This document shows, piece after piece, positions 7,806 through 16,499 of a stretch of 64,000 bases of DNA (position 1 is its first letter; the number at the start of each line of letters is the position of its first letter). The DNA is taken from the NCBI GenBank assembly GCA_964555935.1, contig CAZKUN010000015.1:1-64000 (forward strand), written 5' to 3'. The position numbers and the translations under genes are program-made. Origin of the DNA: CAZKUN01 sp964555935. GTDB lineage: Bacteria; Armatimonadota; Zipacnadia; Zipacnadales; VGFC01. The notes under the pieces were generated by a model, which searched no databases, was not told where the DNA came from, and saw nothing but the letters and a program-made list of their open reading frames with translations.

Positions 7806-10754
7806 TCACTTCCCTGGCAGGCGCAGGTAGTCCGCTCCAACCACCTCGCGCTCGATATCCGGACCCTCCCACGCGACGGACAGGTGGTCGTTGCCGCCGC
7901 CCTCTTTCAGCCGCGCTTCGATGTAGTACCTCTGCCCGCCCGTCAGCGCCACGGGCTCGGACTTCTGCTCCGGCGTTGCATCCCACGCCCTCGGCGACGA
8001 GTAGCCACCGACCTCTGCAATGAGCTTGGCATTTTCCGAATCCTCATCCGTGCTGAGAAGCAATTCGCCCGCATCATCCGACGCGATCCAGAACGTATAG
8101 TCGCCGTCGGTCGGCGGGACGAGAATCGCTCGCATTCTCGCGCCGAAGTTGTCCGCGCGATTCGCCGGCGCCTCCAGCCCGTCGACGATCGTGATGTCAT
8201 CCGGGTTGTCCGGGAAACGCGCGTCGCCGGTCAGATCCGCGATCGCTCCGCCCGCTATGTTGTTCCACGTTTCAAGCCACGCGCCCGCGCCCCTCACCGA
8301 GATGGCGACAGCCGTCTCGTGCTCGTGCCCCGTGCTCGAGACCACGCCATACGTGAACGAGTCCTCGCCCTCAAAGCCCTCCTCCGCCGCGTAGGTCCAC
8401 GTCCCGTCGCCGTTGCCAGTGACCGTGCCGTTCGTCGGCTGGCCGACGCTCACCACGTCCGCCCTGTCATCGAGCGACAACGCATCGCCTTGAAGGTCGA
8501 GCGTGATCTCGTCGCCAACCGCAATCGTCGCGCCGGCAATTCCGCCGATCGCCGGCATCCAGTCGGGCAGCCCGGCAACTCGGTCGAGCGCCGCTTGCCC
8601 AAGCTCCAAGCCCCAGTAATCCCGCATGAACTTCGTCAGGTTGTGCTCGACCGATTCGGACGCCCGGATGAGGAATTCGTCGCGCTTCTCGGCATCGCTC
8701 GTGGGGAGCCTGTCCGGATTCGCCACTGCGTCATGGTCGTACGTCAGGAAGATCCTCTTCCAAGCGTCCCAGCCGAAGCCGTCGCGGATCTGCAGGAACA
8801 TCGCCAGTTTCTGTCCGACCCCGACCTTCGTGTAGCCGCCCTTCTCGACCGATGTCAGGGCCTGGCCCATCACCTTCGGCGGATACGTGGTCCATCCCCA
8901 GCCCGCCTTGCCCTTGATGCCGTGCATGTCGCGCGTGTAGACGCTGAAGATGTTGACGGTTGCCTCGATGCTCCCGTCGAATGTGTAGGGGTTGTTCCAG
9001 CCCCAACTCTTGTCCGGTCTGCGCTGCGTCTCGTGACCGAGTTCGTGGAACCAGCCCCAGCTCCCATTCGCGTGCAGGTGCTCGATGTCGTTGATGCCCC
9101 AGATGCCGGGGCCTTGAGCCGGATAGCCCGCATGCGCGCCGCCGGCGCTGATCTGCACGTCGATGTTGATCCGCTCGGCGTTCGTGCGGATGTATCCATG
9201 CCCCGCGAGGTCGTCCTGGAACGCGACGACTTCGTCCCAGAAGGTCATCAACTCTGTGAGGCCATCCAGCTCCTCGACTGCTGACTTGGGCATGGAGAAG
9301 ATGAGGTGCTCCGAGCATAGCTCCGCGTATGGCGCGGGCTTTGTTCGCTGCTCGTTCGCCCACTCCTCGTCCGTGGTCTCGCCAAGCACGAAGTACGGCG
9401 CCTCGATCGCGCCGTCAATCGTGACGTCAAAGTCGTTCATGTTCGGCGTCTTGCCGCCGACGTCGATATACAGCGCGCCGCCAAACGGGCTGGCGACGGT
9501 CGTTGTCTCCGCCTCGATCTTGTATCGTCGCGCCACGCGCGGCATGCGCAGCCACGTGCCCTTGCCGCCGATGTCGTCTGTGTGCCCGCTGATCTGTACG
9601 GCAAATCCCTTGTCGGCTGCGGCCTCGGGCACCTTGACGATGACCTGGTCGCCCGGCGCGGCGTAGAGTCCCGTGCTGTGCCAACGCGTCTTGGCCGTAT
9701 CGATGGTGACCTCGCGCTTGACGCGCGGCGCATCCACCGGGATCTCGCCGAAGACTTTCTCGGCCGTGCGGTGAGCCTCAATGTCCTCCACCGGCGTCTC
9801 GTTGAGCATCGCCAGTTCGCGGCGCAGCAGCGCCCTCTCGAACAGGTCCTTGACCGGCGTCGCCGGAGTCGGCTCAATCTGAGCGATGCGGTCGCCGAAG
9901 GCCACGTCGAGTTCCGCGATCAGCGCGTCGCCGGGCGGCAGCGTCGCGTAGAGTCCGTCCATCAGGTTGGCGGCGCGGTCCTTGATCGGTTGCTCGTGCT
10001 CGACAGCCCCGTGTAGGACCTCGAGCAGCGTCTGCTCGGTGACGTGTTCTGTCGCCCGCTCGATGTCGATCAGCTCCGTCTCCCACCGATTCCCACCGGG
10101 GAACGCTATGCCAATGTCTCTCAACAGCATGTTGCCGGGCGCGTCCGAGATCGGCTTGTTCCACCACCACGAGTAGCCCACGCCGTACTCCGCAAGGAAG
10201 AGTCCGCCGCCGGTCTTCACGAACTCGGCGATGCCGTTGAGGTGCTCCTGAGACATCGACGCGCCCATCCAACCGATCAGCACGTCCACATCCTGCAGGT
10301 CCGCGTAGCTGGCATCTTCCTCGGCGATCCCCGTGTAGCCCTGGCCGGCAAGCCAGGTCTGGAAACCCGAGTGCCCGGTCGACGCGACGCGAATGTCTTT
10401 CGCGTCGGTCTGGGCGAGCCAGGTCAACGCGTTGGTGTAGAACTTGCCCGAGTCGCCTTGATCGCCGTACGCATCCATGTTCAGCATCTGGTGATCGGGG
10501 ACGGCAACGACTCTCCCCTCGCCCCACGCGGCGGCGGCAATGACGCACCCCTCGCCCGGTCCGCCCGCGTAGTTCCCAACCGCGAAGGAAGTTGGGCCAT
10601 AGGCAATCATTCGTCCGGGCTGGTTGCCGCCATGGATCTTCTCAACGCCCGCGAGGATCGCGTCGCGCGCGGCCTCAACGTCTTGAGCAGGCGCGCTCGC
10701 GGCGAGGATTCCCAGCAGGCAAGTAGTGATCAACACCCATATCAGTCGGCGCAT
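7806..10754 (-). CDS. Secreted M60-like (enhancin/TCAF-type) metallopeptidase with PA14 domain
   Basis: 982 aa from ATG at 10754, which gives the signal peptide 'MRRLIWVLITTCLLGILAA' and follows GGAGAG. Residues about 40-220 form a gatase/ThuA-like region ('GEGRVVAVPDHQML', 'DVLIGWMGASMSQEHL') as found at the N-terminus of TCAF-type proteins. The M60-like domain carries the zinc site HELGHE (570-575), with a downstream Glu in 'FDGSIEATVN'. About 755-840 is an Ig/cadherin-like module ('NGTVTGNGDGTWTYAAEEGF'). The C-terminus (about 840-980) is a PA14 domain ('GDYTFWIASDDAGELLLS'). M60-like enzymes cleave mucin-type glycoproteins, with PA14 or CBM domains binding glycans. Last gene of the minus operon starting at 18338, 90 nt after the preceding gene. 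Confidence 0.88.
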   Translation of the reverse strand: MRRLIWVLITTCLLGILAASAPAQDVEAARDAILAGVEKIHGGNQPGRMIAYGPTSFAVGNYAGGPGEGCVIAAAAWGEGRVVAVPDHQMLNMDAYGDQGDSGKFYTNALTWLAQTDAKDIRVASTGHSGFQTWLAGQGYTGIAEEDASYADLQDVDVLIGWMGASMSQEHLNGIAEFVKTGGGLFLAEYGVGYSWWWNKPISDAPGNMLLRDIGIAFPGGNRWETELIDIERATEHVTEQTLLEVLHGAVEHEQPIKDRAANLMDGLYATLPPGDALIAELDVAFGDRIAQIEPTPATPVKDLFERALLRRELAMLNETPVEDIEAHRTAEKVFGEIPVDAPRVKREVTIDTAKTRWHSTGLYAAPGDQVIVKVPEAAADKGFAVQISGHTDDIGGKGTWLRMPRVARRYKIEAETTTVASPFGGALYIDVGGKTPNMNDFDVTIDGAIEAPYFVLGETTDEEWANEQRTKPAPYAELCSEHLIFSMPKSAVEELDGLTELMTFWDEVVAFQDDLAGHGYIRTNAERINIDVQISAGGAHAGYPAQGPGIWGINDIEHLHANGSWGWFHELGHETQRRPDKSWGWNNPYTFDGSIEATVNIFSVYTRDMHGIKGKAGWGWTTYPPKVMGQALTSVEKGGYTKVGVGQKLAMFLQIRDGFGWDAWKRIFLTYDHDAVANPDRLPTSDAEKRDEFLIRASESVEHNLTKFMRDYWGLELGQAALDRVAGLPDWMPAIGGIAGATIAVGDEITLDLQGDALSLDDRADVVSVGQPTNGTVTGNGDGTWTYAAEEGFEGEDSFTYGVVSSTGHEHETAVAISVRGAGAWLETWNNIAGGAIADLTGDARFPDNPDDITIVDGLEAPANRADNFGARMRAILVPPTDGDYTFWIASDDAGELLLSTDEDSENAKLIAEVGGYSSPRAWDATPEQKSEPVALTGGQRYYIEARLKEGGGNDHLSVAWEGPDIEREVVGADYLRLPGK

Positions 10755-10844
10755 GTTCGCTCTCCGTCGTGCGTTTGCTGCGGCATCGTAACCGCCCACG
10801 ATACGCCCTCCACGCGAGAGCGCGCAAGGGTTCCCTCGTCACAT

Positions 10845-13800
10845 TCAGGGGCTTGTGAGACGGTACAGCACGGTCGATTTCGGGGGAACATCAAGCGTGA
10901 TGGTGTCGGTGTCTTGCGCGACTGTCTGCTCGGCGAACACGTCGAAGACAGTCGCTTCGGCGGGGAGCTTCAACTCGCCCGTCGCCGGCTCGGCGCCCGT
11001 ATGCAGCGCGACGTACTCCCGGTTGGCGAACAGCACCTCACTGCCCTCTCGATATATGTGCGCGCCCGACCAGCGCGCGATGTTGCGCAGCAGATCTGAG
11101 TTCAGATAGGGCACCGGCGCGTAGACGCTTCGCCACTCGCCGACATCTCGCACGCATAGCGCGCCCATCCGCGGCTGCACCTCATCGTCGATGACCCAAT
11201 GCCCGAGCACCGTCGCGTCGGTCTCATCAGCATCCACGTAGACGACGGGCCACACCTCGTTGCCAAACCGCTCCCATGTCGCGCCCGGCGGGAAGCCGAG
11301 TGCCGTCAACCGCAAGTTGGCGAGGCCTTGAGTGATCGCGTGATCGCCAGTGATCTCGTAGCTCTGGACGGCCCTGCGCCGATCCCATGAGACCCCCGAG
11401 ATGCCCGTGACCTCCGCAACCCGGTCGGGGGATGGCGGGAGCCCCGGTCCGGCCAAGCCCGGCGCCCACAGCCACACCAGCGTCCGGTCGCCGCCCTTGC
11501 ACAGGTCCAGCCAGCCCCGTTCCTCGTCGCCAAGGTAGAACGGGTTTAGGAAGACCAGCATCCGGTACTGATCCAGCATCCCCCGCCCTGCGAGGACGGG
11601 GATATCCTCGAGGTTGTAGGCGTCATGCGGCGCGCCGATTCGCTGCATGCTATCGACCAAAGTCAGGCGGCCGATGGCGATGTTGATCTGAGCGGTTGGT
11701 GCGAAAATGTCTTGCGCGGTGAGCGTGTTGCCGTGATAGAAGACCGCGATCTCCGACGAGGGACTTCGCTCTGGTGACGCTTGCGCTTCCTCGTAGACGC
11801 CCTTGATCTTGGTCGCGAACTTGGCGAACTCGGGATCCCGGAACCACTCCCTCGCGCGCGCGCCGCCCTGGCCCTGAGCGAACTCATACCACCACCAGCC
11901 CGTGCCATGCGTGATCGCTGCGGCGCAGTCGCGCTTCAGCACCTCAATGGTATTTCGCCGGTTGAAGGTCTTCGGCATGTGCTCCGCGAGGTACGTCCGC
12001 GTGTCCTGCTCGTAGATCCAAAGTTTGCCGTGCAGCCGCATGGAATCGATGATGTTCAGTCCCCAAAAGGGCCCGCCCGGTCGGCGCGCCTGGTTGTATT
12101 CGCTGGGGCTGACGTAGAAGTCCAGATCCTTCGTTCGGCATGCCTTCGCCACTGCCGTGTGCCCGTGGAATCCGGGAACCGATGTGTAGAGTTGCGAGAT
12201 CGCATACCCGTAGTAGCACCCCGTCAGCAAGCGCCCATCAGACGCCTCCTTCACGCCTCGGCCCCACGCCGCGAACGTGTCGATCATCGCCTCCGAGTAG
12301 CACTGGTAGTAGTCGATCGGCATCGCGCCGACGCCCGCGCGCGTGGAGTCAAGGACCGATCCCGCGTCCTCGGGCCGGCCCGTGCCTGTGATCGCATCGC
12401 ACACCGTGTTGGCGTCCAGTTTCGCGGGCTCGAGCACGGCGTCGAAGGTGATGTCGTCCTGCCGCCACGCCTGTTGCAGTGCCTCGTCCGTCCCGTACTT
12501 GCCGATCAGCCACTCGCGCCAGGTCCGCCGCGCTGCCATCGATAGATCGCCCGCGTCCCATTCATCCTTCGGCTTCGCGTCGTACTGGCCGGCCTCGTTG
12601 ATCAGCAGATTGAACTCGTTGCCCCCCCAGTAGTTCTCGCCCGCGCGACCCGCGAACAGGCAGACCCCGATGATGTTCTGAGCGTAGGTCTGCCCCTTCA
12701 TGTGTTCGACCAGACGTTTCAGCCCCTCGGCGCCCGCCCGGCGCCATGACTGCGACATGAATGTTGGGCGGACCTGCCCGCGGTCGGGCACGGTGAGGGC
12801 GAGCGGGATGACGAGATTCCCCCGGCCGCCGCGCGTCTGCTCGGAGGGGTTGTCGAATAGCCACTGAGGGTTCGGGTCCATCCAGACGGCCGGCATAAGG
12901 CGGATCTCAGGATCGATGCCGACCGCATTCTCCATCATCGTATCCACCCGCGCGAGCCACCACTCAAAGTACCCGTCAGCTTCGCTTGGCGCCGGGATCG
13001 GAGACCCGTCAATCACCGGTCGGAAGAGCTTCACGCCCGTCGCTGCGTAGTCGTTGTATCGCTGCAGATTTCCGTATGACGATGACCACAGAATCGGCGC
13101 CGTCGGCTGATTGTCGATGTGCAGCGTCGGTGTCCCCGCACGTGTCCGCACGTCACACTCTGGGAAGCCCTCGCCGCCCGCAACCGTCGCGCCACGGTCG
13201 ACGCCGATGGAGAAATGCAGGCCATACCGATCAGTCGTCGCCCCGTCCGGAGCCGCCAGCTCGGCGCCGCCCTTAGGCGTTGATAGCAGCAGCGTCGCGG
13301 CCGTCTGTCGCGGCGCGTAGTCGGGCACTGGGACCGAGATCAGCACCTCATGCGCGCCCGCTTGCCATTCGCTCGTCTTCAGCACATCCTCCGCAAGGTG
13401 CGCGCCCCACAGTTCGTAGTCATGGTCCCGCCAGAGCGACGTCTCGCCGAGTCGCACCACCAGCGCGTAGTCTCGGCTCAGCGGCCCATCGCACTGAATG
13501 GTCGCTGCAATCTCGACCGTCTCCCCAGGCTTCACGGGAGTCGGCGTCACGGACAGCGCCGTCACGGTGACACGGCCTTCCGGAGCTACGTTCGGGTAAG
13601 GCACGTTCCATGACCAGTGCCAGCGCGTGTTTGGCCATTGCATGATGCGGCACGCGATCCAGCGGGTGTCGCTGAAGCCGGCTTTTCGCCAGTCCGGCAC
13701 GATGCCCTGATCCTGTTGACCGGTCCACTGATCGTCGGTCACGATCAACTCGCGCGCCCCGTCCTGCCGGACGATGATTAGCTCCGCCAGCAACCCGTGG

Positions 13801-14624
13801 CTTCCGACCTCATAAACGTCGTCCGCCGACGCCGCCAGAACGTTCTCGCCCTCGACGAGCCACTCAACCGGGATCTCGCGCACCTCCGCCTCCCGCAGCG
13901 ATCCCCCGTGGAGGCTCCCATGCCGCAACGCCGGACGGTTGTTGACCCAGAACTCATTCAGTCGGTCGAACGCGCACGCCAGGAGCCACGCCTCCGCGAT
14001 CTCGCTCGGGTCGGCTATCTCGAAGCTCCGTCGGAAGTACCGTCGTGAGGGCTCGCGGTTGGGGATGTATAGCGATGGCTCCGGCCAGATCCATCTCGCC
14101 TGCCACTTGGGCGCCAGCTCGATCGGCAGCACGGTCTCCGGGCCTCTGACCTCGATCTCGCTGATCGAGAACTGCCCTGTCGGCGCGGACCGGACGACCA
14201 GTCGGATCGCCGTCGTGTGGATCGGCTCGTCCAGCGCGTGGACTTGCTCGGAATCGACGCCCGCGTCCTCGGCGTTGCCTGTCGCGATCTCAACCCAGGC
14301 ATCGCCTCTCAGCGCCTCAATCGCATACTCGCCGACTGGCTCGACGGCGTCAAAGGGGCATTCAGGAAACTGGTTCAACGCGATCTCACGCACCTCAACC
14401 GGCACGCGCCACTCCACCCGCAGCCAAACGGGGAACGTCCCCTTCTCCGAGACCCACGCAGTGCTCGGCTTGCCGTCGGTGGTCTTCCCGGGTGAGAAGG
14501 TGAAGTTATCGACCGACGCCAGCGCTGTCGGCATTCCGCCCGAGGTCTGCAGACACAGGTTCACGAGGTCCTGCGAGGTCGCCGGGACGGACAGCGCCGC
14601 GAGCAGCGCGAGAGTCATGTGCAT
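10845..14624 (-). CDS. Large secreted beta-galactosidase-like (GH-A clan, GH42-like) glycosidase A
   Basis: 1259 aa. AAGGAG overlapping the stop of the upstream gene supports ATG 14624. Signal peptide at 1-18. Residues about 20-165 look like an F5/8 (discoidin) domain ('ISEIEVRGPE' end). About 175-330 resemble the N-terminal beta-sandwich of rhamnosidases ('WQARWIWPEPS', 'ARELIVTDDQWTG'). A TIM barrel spans about 485-960. Candidate catalytic acids are Glu663 (in 'AGENYWGG') and Glu872 (in 'KLWIYEQDTRT'), at equivalent places to Glu428 and Glu601 of the paralogue at 28501-31191. A trimerisation-like domain follows ('VFLNPFYLGDEERGWLD') and then a C-terminal beta domain. Remote similarity only; substrate and formal GH family are not assignable by eye. 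Confidence 0.78.
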   Translation of the reverse strand: MHMTLALLAALSVPATSQDLVNLCLQTSGGMPTALASVDNFTFSPGKTTDGKPSTAWVSEKGTFPVWLRVEWRVPVEVREIALNQFPECPFDAVEPVGEYAIEALRGDAWVEIATGNAEDAGVDSEQVHALDEPIHTTAIRLVVRSAPTGQFSISEIEVRGPETVLPIELAPKWQARWIWPEPSLYIPNREPSRRYFRRSFEIADPSEIAEAWLLACAFDRLNEFWVNNRPALRHGSLHGGSLREAEVREIPVEWLVEGENVLAASADDVYEVGSHGLLAELIIVRQDGARELIVTDDQWTGQQDQGIVPDWRKAGFSDTRWIACRIMQWPNTRWHWSWNVPYPNVAPEGRVTVTALSVTPTPVKPGETVEIAATIQCDGPLSRDYALVVRLGETSLWRDHDYELWGAHLAEDVLKTSEWQAGAHEVLISVPVPDYAPRQTAATLLLSTPKGGAELAAPDGATTDRYGLHFSIGVDRGATVAGGEGFPECDVRTRAGTPTLHIDNQPTAPILWSSSYGNLQRYNDYAATGVKLFRPVIDGSPIPAPSEADGYFEWWLARVDTMMENAVGIDPEIRLMPAVWMDPNPQWLFDNPSEQTRGGRGNLVIPLALTVPDRGQVRPTFMSQSWRRAGAEGLKRLVEHMKGQTYAQNIIGVCLFAGRAGENYWGGNEFNLLINEAGQYDAKPKDEWDAGDLSMAARRTWREWLIGKYGTDEALQQAWRQDDITFDAVLEPAKLDANTVCDAITGTGRPEDAGSVLDSTRAGVGAMPIDYYQCYSEAMIDTFAAWGRGVKEASDGRLLTGCYYGYAISQLYTSVPGFHGHTAVAKACRTKDLDFYVSPSEYNQARRPGGPFWGLNIIDSMRLHGKLWIYEQDTRTYLAEHMPKTFNRRNTIEVLKRDCAAAITHGTGWWWYEFAQGQGGARAREWFRDPEFAKFATKIKGVYEEAQASPERSPSSEIAVFYHGNTLTAQDIFAPTAQINIAIGRLTLVDSMQRIGAPHDAYNLEDIPVLAGRGMLDQYRMLVFLNPFYLGDEERGWLDLCKGGDRTLVWLWAPGLAGPGLPPSPDRVAEVTGISGVSWDRRRAVQSYEITGDHAITQGLANLRLTALGFPPGATWERFGNEVWPVVYVDADETDATVLGHWVIDDEVQPRMGALCVRDVGEWRSVYAPVPYLNSDLLRNIARWSGAHIYREGSEVLFANREYVALHTGAEPATGELKLPAEATVFDVFAEQTVAQDTDTITLDVPPKSTVLYRLTSP

Positions 14625-14635
14625 CGTTAGGCTCC

Positions 14636-16489
14636 TTAGCGGATCCAGTGGGGCACTGCGTCTTCCTCAAACGGGCCCGCCCGCAACGCGTCGATCTGCT
14701 CATCACTCAACATGCTGTAGAGGTACAGCCCCACCCCGTTGCCTGGCCATCTTCGTTGGCAGTAGCTGATGTGATCCGCCACCAGTTGGGCGTCGCGAGG
14801 GATCACGCTCCCCGCGTCGTCGCGGGTGTAGTTCCCTGGCAGATCGACGATGGCCTGGGGCTTGCCAGTCGCGGCGCGGACCGCGTTCACGGTCTCAAAA
14901 CCTAGGTGCTCGCCATAGTCCATGTTGTAGACCACATCCACCCAACCCGCCTCGATCCACGGCAGCTCGTTGCGGCCTTGCGTGCCGGGCGCCGAAGTGG
15001 GGGGATGCACGTGCCCGTCGATGCTGACGATGAGTTCGGGTCTCAGCTTCCGTCCGCCCTCGGCCACGCGGGCTACGATATCGCTGATCGCCTCATCTTG
15101 CCACTCGATCACGCGGTCGATCGTGTTGCCGCTGTCGTCTCTCAGCTTCATGTCGTCGGCGAGTTCGGTGCCGTACTTGGCCTTGTACTCCGCCTGGCAT
15201 TTGGGCCCTTGGCAGATGCCCCCGGTCCGGATGTAGTCGAGGTTGATGCCATCCACGTCGTAGCGCTCGATCGCCTCAAGCATCAGCTTCACGATGTAGT
15301 CTCTGAACTCCGGTCGATGGGCGTCGAAGAACCCCTTGGGCGTCCCGTCCTCCACGAACTCGGGGTGCAAGTCGTTCTCGCGCTTGCCCACGCAGAACCA
15401 CGGGTGCACCTCAATTCCCTCGGCGTGACATTGCGTGACGAGTTCTTCCAGCGGATCGGTCGCCAACGCCGCGTAAGCGTCTTGCAGGCCGGGGTCCGCG
15501 GTTGGACCTGGGTATCGCGTCCCGCGACCGTGCCACACGCACGGGATGTAGACGTTGAATCCCGCCCGCTTCATCCTGTCGATGATGACCGGAATGTTCG
15601 TCGGATCGGACCACGGGTGGCCCTCGTCAAGCAGCGCCCGACTCTCGAGCACGAGGCCATTCTCGTCCCGCTCGAAGGTCGGATCCGGGCCAGCGAGCGT
15701 GTCCGTCAGCCACGCCCACTTGCGCCCCTGGATCTCAGCCCAACGCGATTCCTGCCCTCGGTATGCCGCCGCGATCTCGCTGTCAGTCAGCACGCGGCCA
15801 TAGATCACCAGCTCATCAAACAGGCAGTCTGAAGGACGCTCGCCCGCCATTTCCGCCGCCCTGTCGGAACCGACGAACAGCCGCGTCCTGGGCTGGCGCG
15901 TCACATCGGTGGTCTTGAAGGTCGAGGCCACGTGCTCGCCGTTGAGGTAGATCGCCGCGCGCGCCGGGTCGCCGCCCGCCCAGGTGAGCGTGATGTGCTG
16001 CCATTCATTCAGGTGCTCGCCCATCGTCATCAACACGGGGGTGCTGGTATGCATGAACGCCTGGTTGTCGTAGACGAAGTACATCCGCCGCGCGCCGCCG
16101 CCCGTCTCCCACCATCCCTGACTCAGCGCGAAATACCCGGGCGGATCTCCGTCGAGCCCCATCGAGAGCAACGCGTGTGAGTCCTCCGTCGTCGCGTCCC
16201 ACTCGGGCTTGATCCACAGCATCAGCGTGCCCGCGCTCATGTCGAGATTGCCCTCGGGGTCGAAGCTCAGGAAACCGTCTCCCGAGACCTTCAGGCCGCC
16301 GCCCCACTTGCCCTCGGCCACCAACTCCGCACCCTCGGCCTCAGCCGTGGCGTTGCCCTCGGCCTCGTCGGCGTCAAGCGAGTCATCGAAGTGCGCGATC
16401 AGCAGCGTGTCGGCGTCGGCCGACGGCGGGGCGGCCGGCTGACCGACGGCGGATACCGCGGCGAGTAAGGCAGCAACCGATGTGAGCAC
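14636..16489 (-). CDS. Secreted LamG plus GHL10 (family 10-like) glycosyl hydrolase
   Basis: 617 aa. GTG start at 16489, preceded by GGGGGAAG, 10 nt after the stop of the upstream gene. Signal peptide 1-17 (Ala/Val rich). Residues about 28-245 are a LamG domain ('GTLMLWIKPEWDA', 'EWQHITLTWAGGDPARAAIY', 'FDELVIYGRVLTDSEIAAAY'). Residues about 285-610 are a GHL10/DUF187 TIM barrel ('IIDRMKRAGFNVYIPCVWH', 'GIEVHPWFCVGK', 'DVDGINLDYIR', 'WVDVVYNMDYG'). GHL10 proteins are predicted glycosidases related to YngK. The LamG part probably anchors the enzyme to glycan. Second gene of a four-gene minus operon; the glycosidase gene downstream starts 11 nt after its stop. Confidence 0.85.
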   Translation of the reverse strand: MLTSVAALLAAVSAVGQPAAPPSADADTLLIAHFDDSLDADEAEGNATAEAEGAELVAEGKWGGGLKVSGDGFLSFDPEGNLDMSAGTLMLWIKPEWDATTEDSHALLSMGLDGDPPGYFALSQGWWETGGGARRMYFVYDNQAFMHTSTPVLMTMGEHLNEWQHITLTWAGGDPARAAIYLNGEHVASTFKTTDVTRQPRTRLFVGSDRAAEMAGERPSDCLFDELVIYGRVLTDSEIAAAYRGQESRWAEIQGRKWAWLTDTLAGPDPTFERDENGLVLESRALLDEGHPWSDPTNIPVIIDRMKRAGFNVYIPCVWHGRGTRYPGPTADPGLQDAYAALATDPLEELVTQCHAEGIEVHPWFCVGKRENDLHPEFVEDGTPKGFFDAHRPEFRDYIVKLMLEAIERYDVDGINLDYIRTGGICQGPKCQAEYKAKYGTELADDMKLRDDSGNTIDRVIEWQDEAISDIVARVAEGGRKLRPELIVSIDGHVHPPTSAPGTQGRNELPWIEAGWVDVVYNMDYGEHLGFETVNAVRAATGKPQAIVDLPGNYTRDDAGSVIPRDAQLVADHISYCQRRWPGNGVGLYLYSMLSDEQIDALRAGPFEEDAVPHWIR

Positions 16490-16499
16490 GTGCTTCCCC

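Noticed and set aside
7671..9284. 537-codon plus-strand frame opposite the M60 peptidase
   Set aside because: Antisense to a protein with an intact zinc motif and PA14 domain; Arg-rich low-complexity translation with no recognisable domain.
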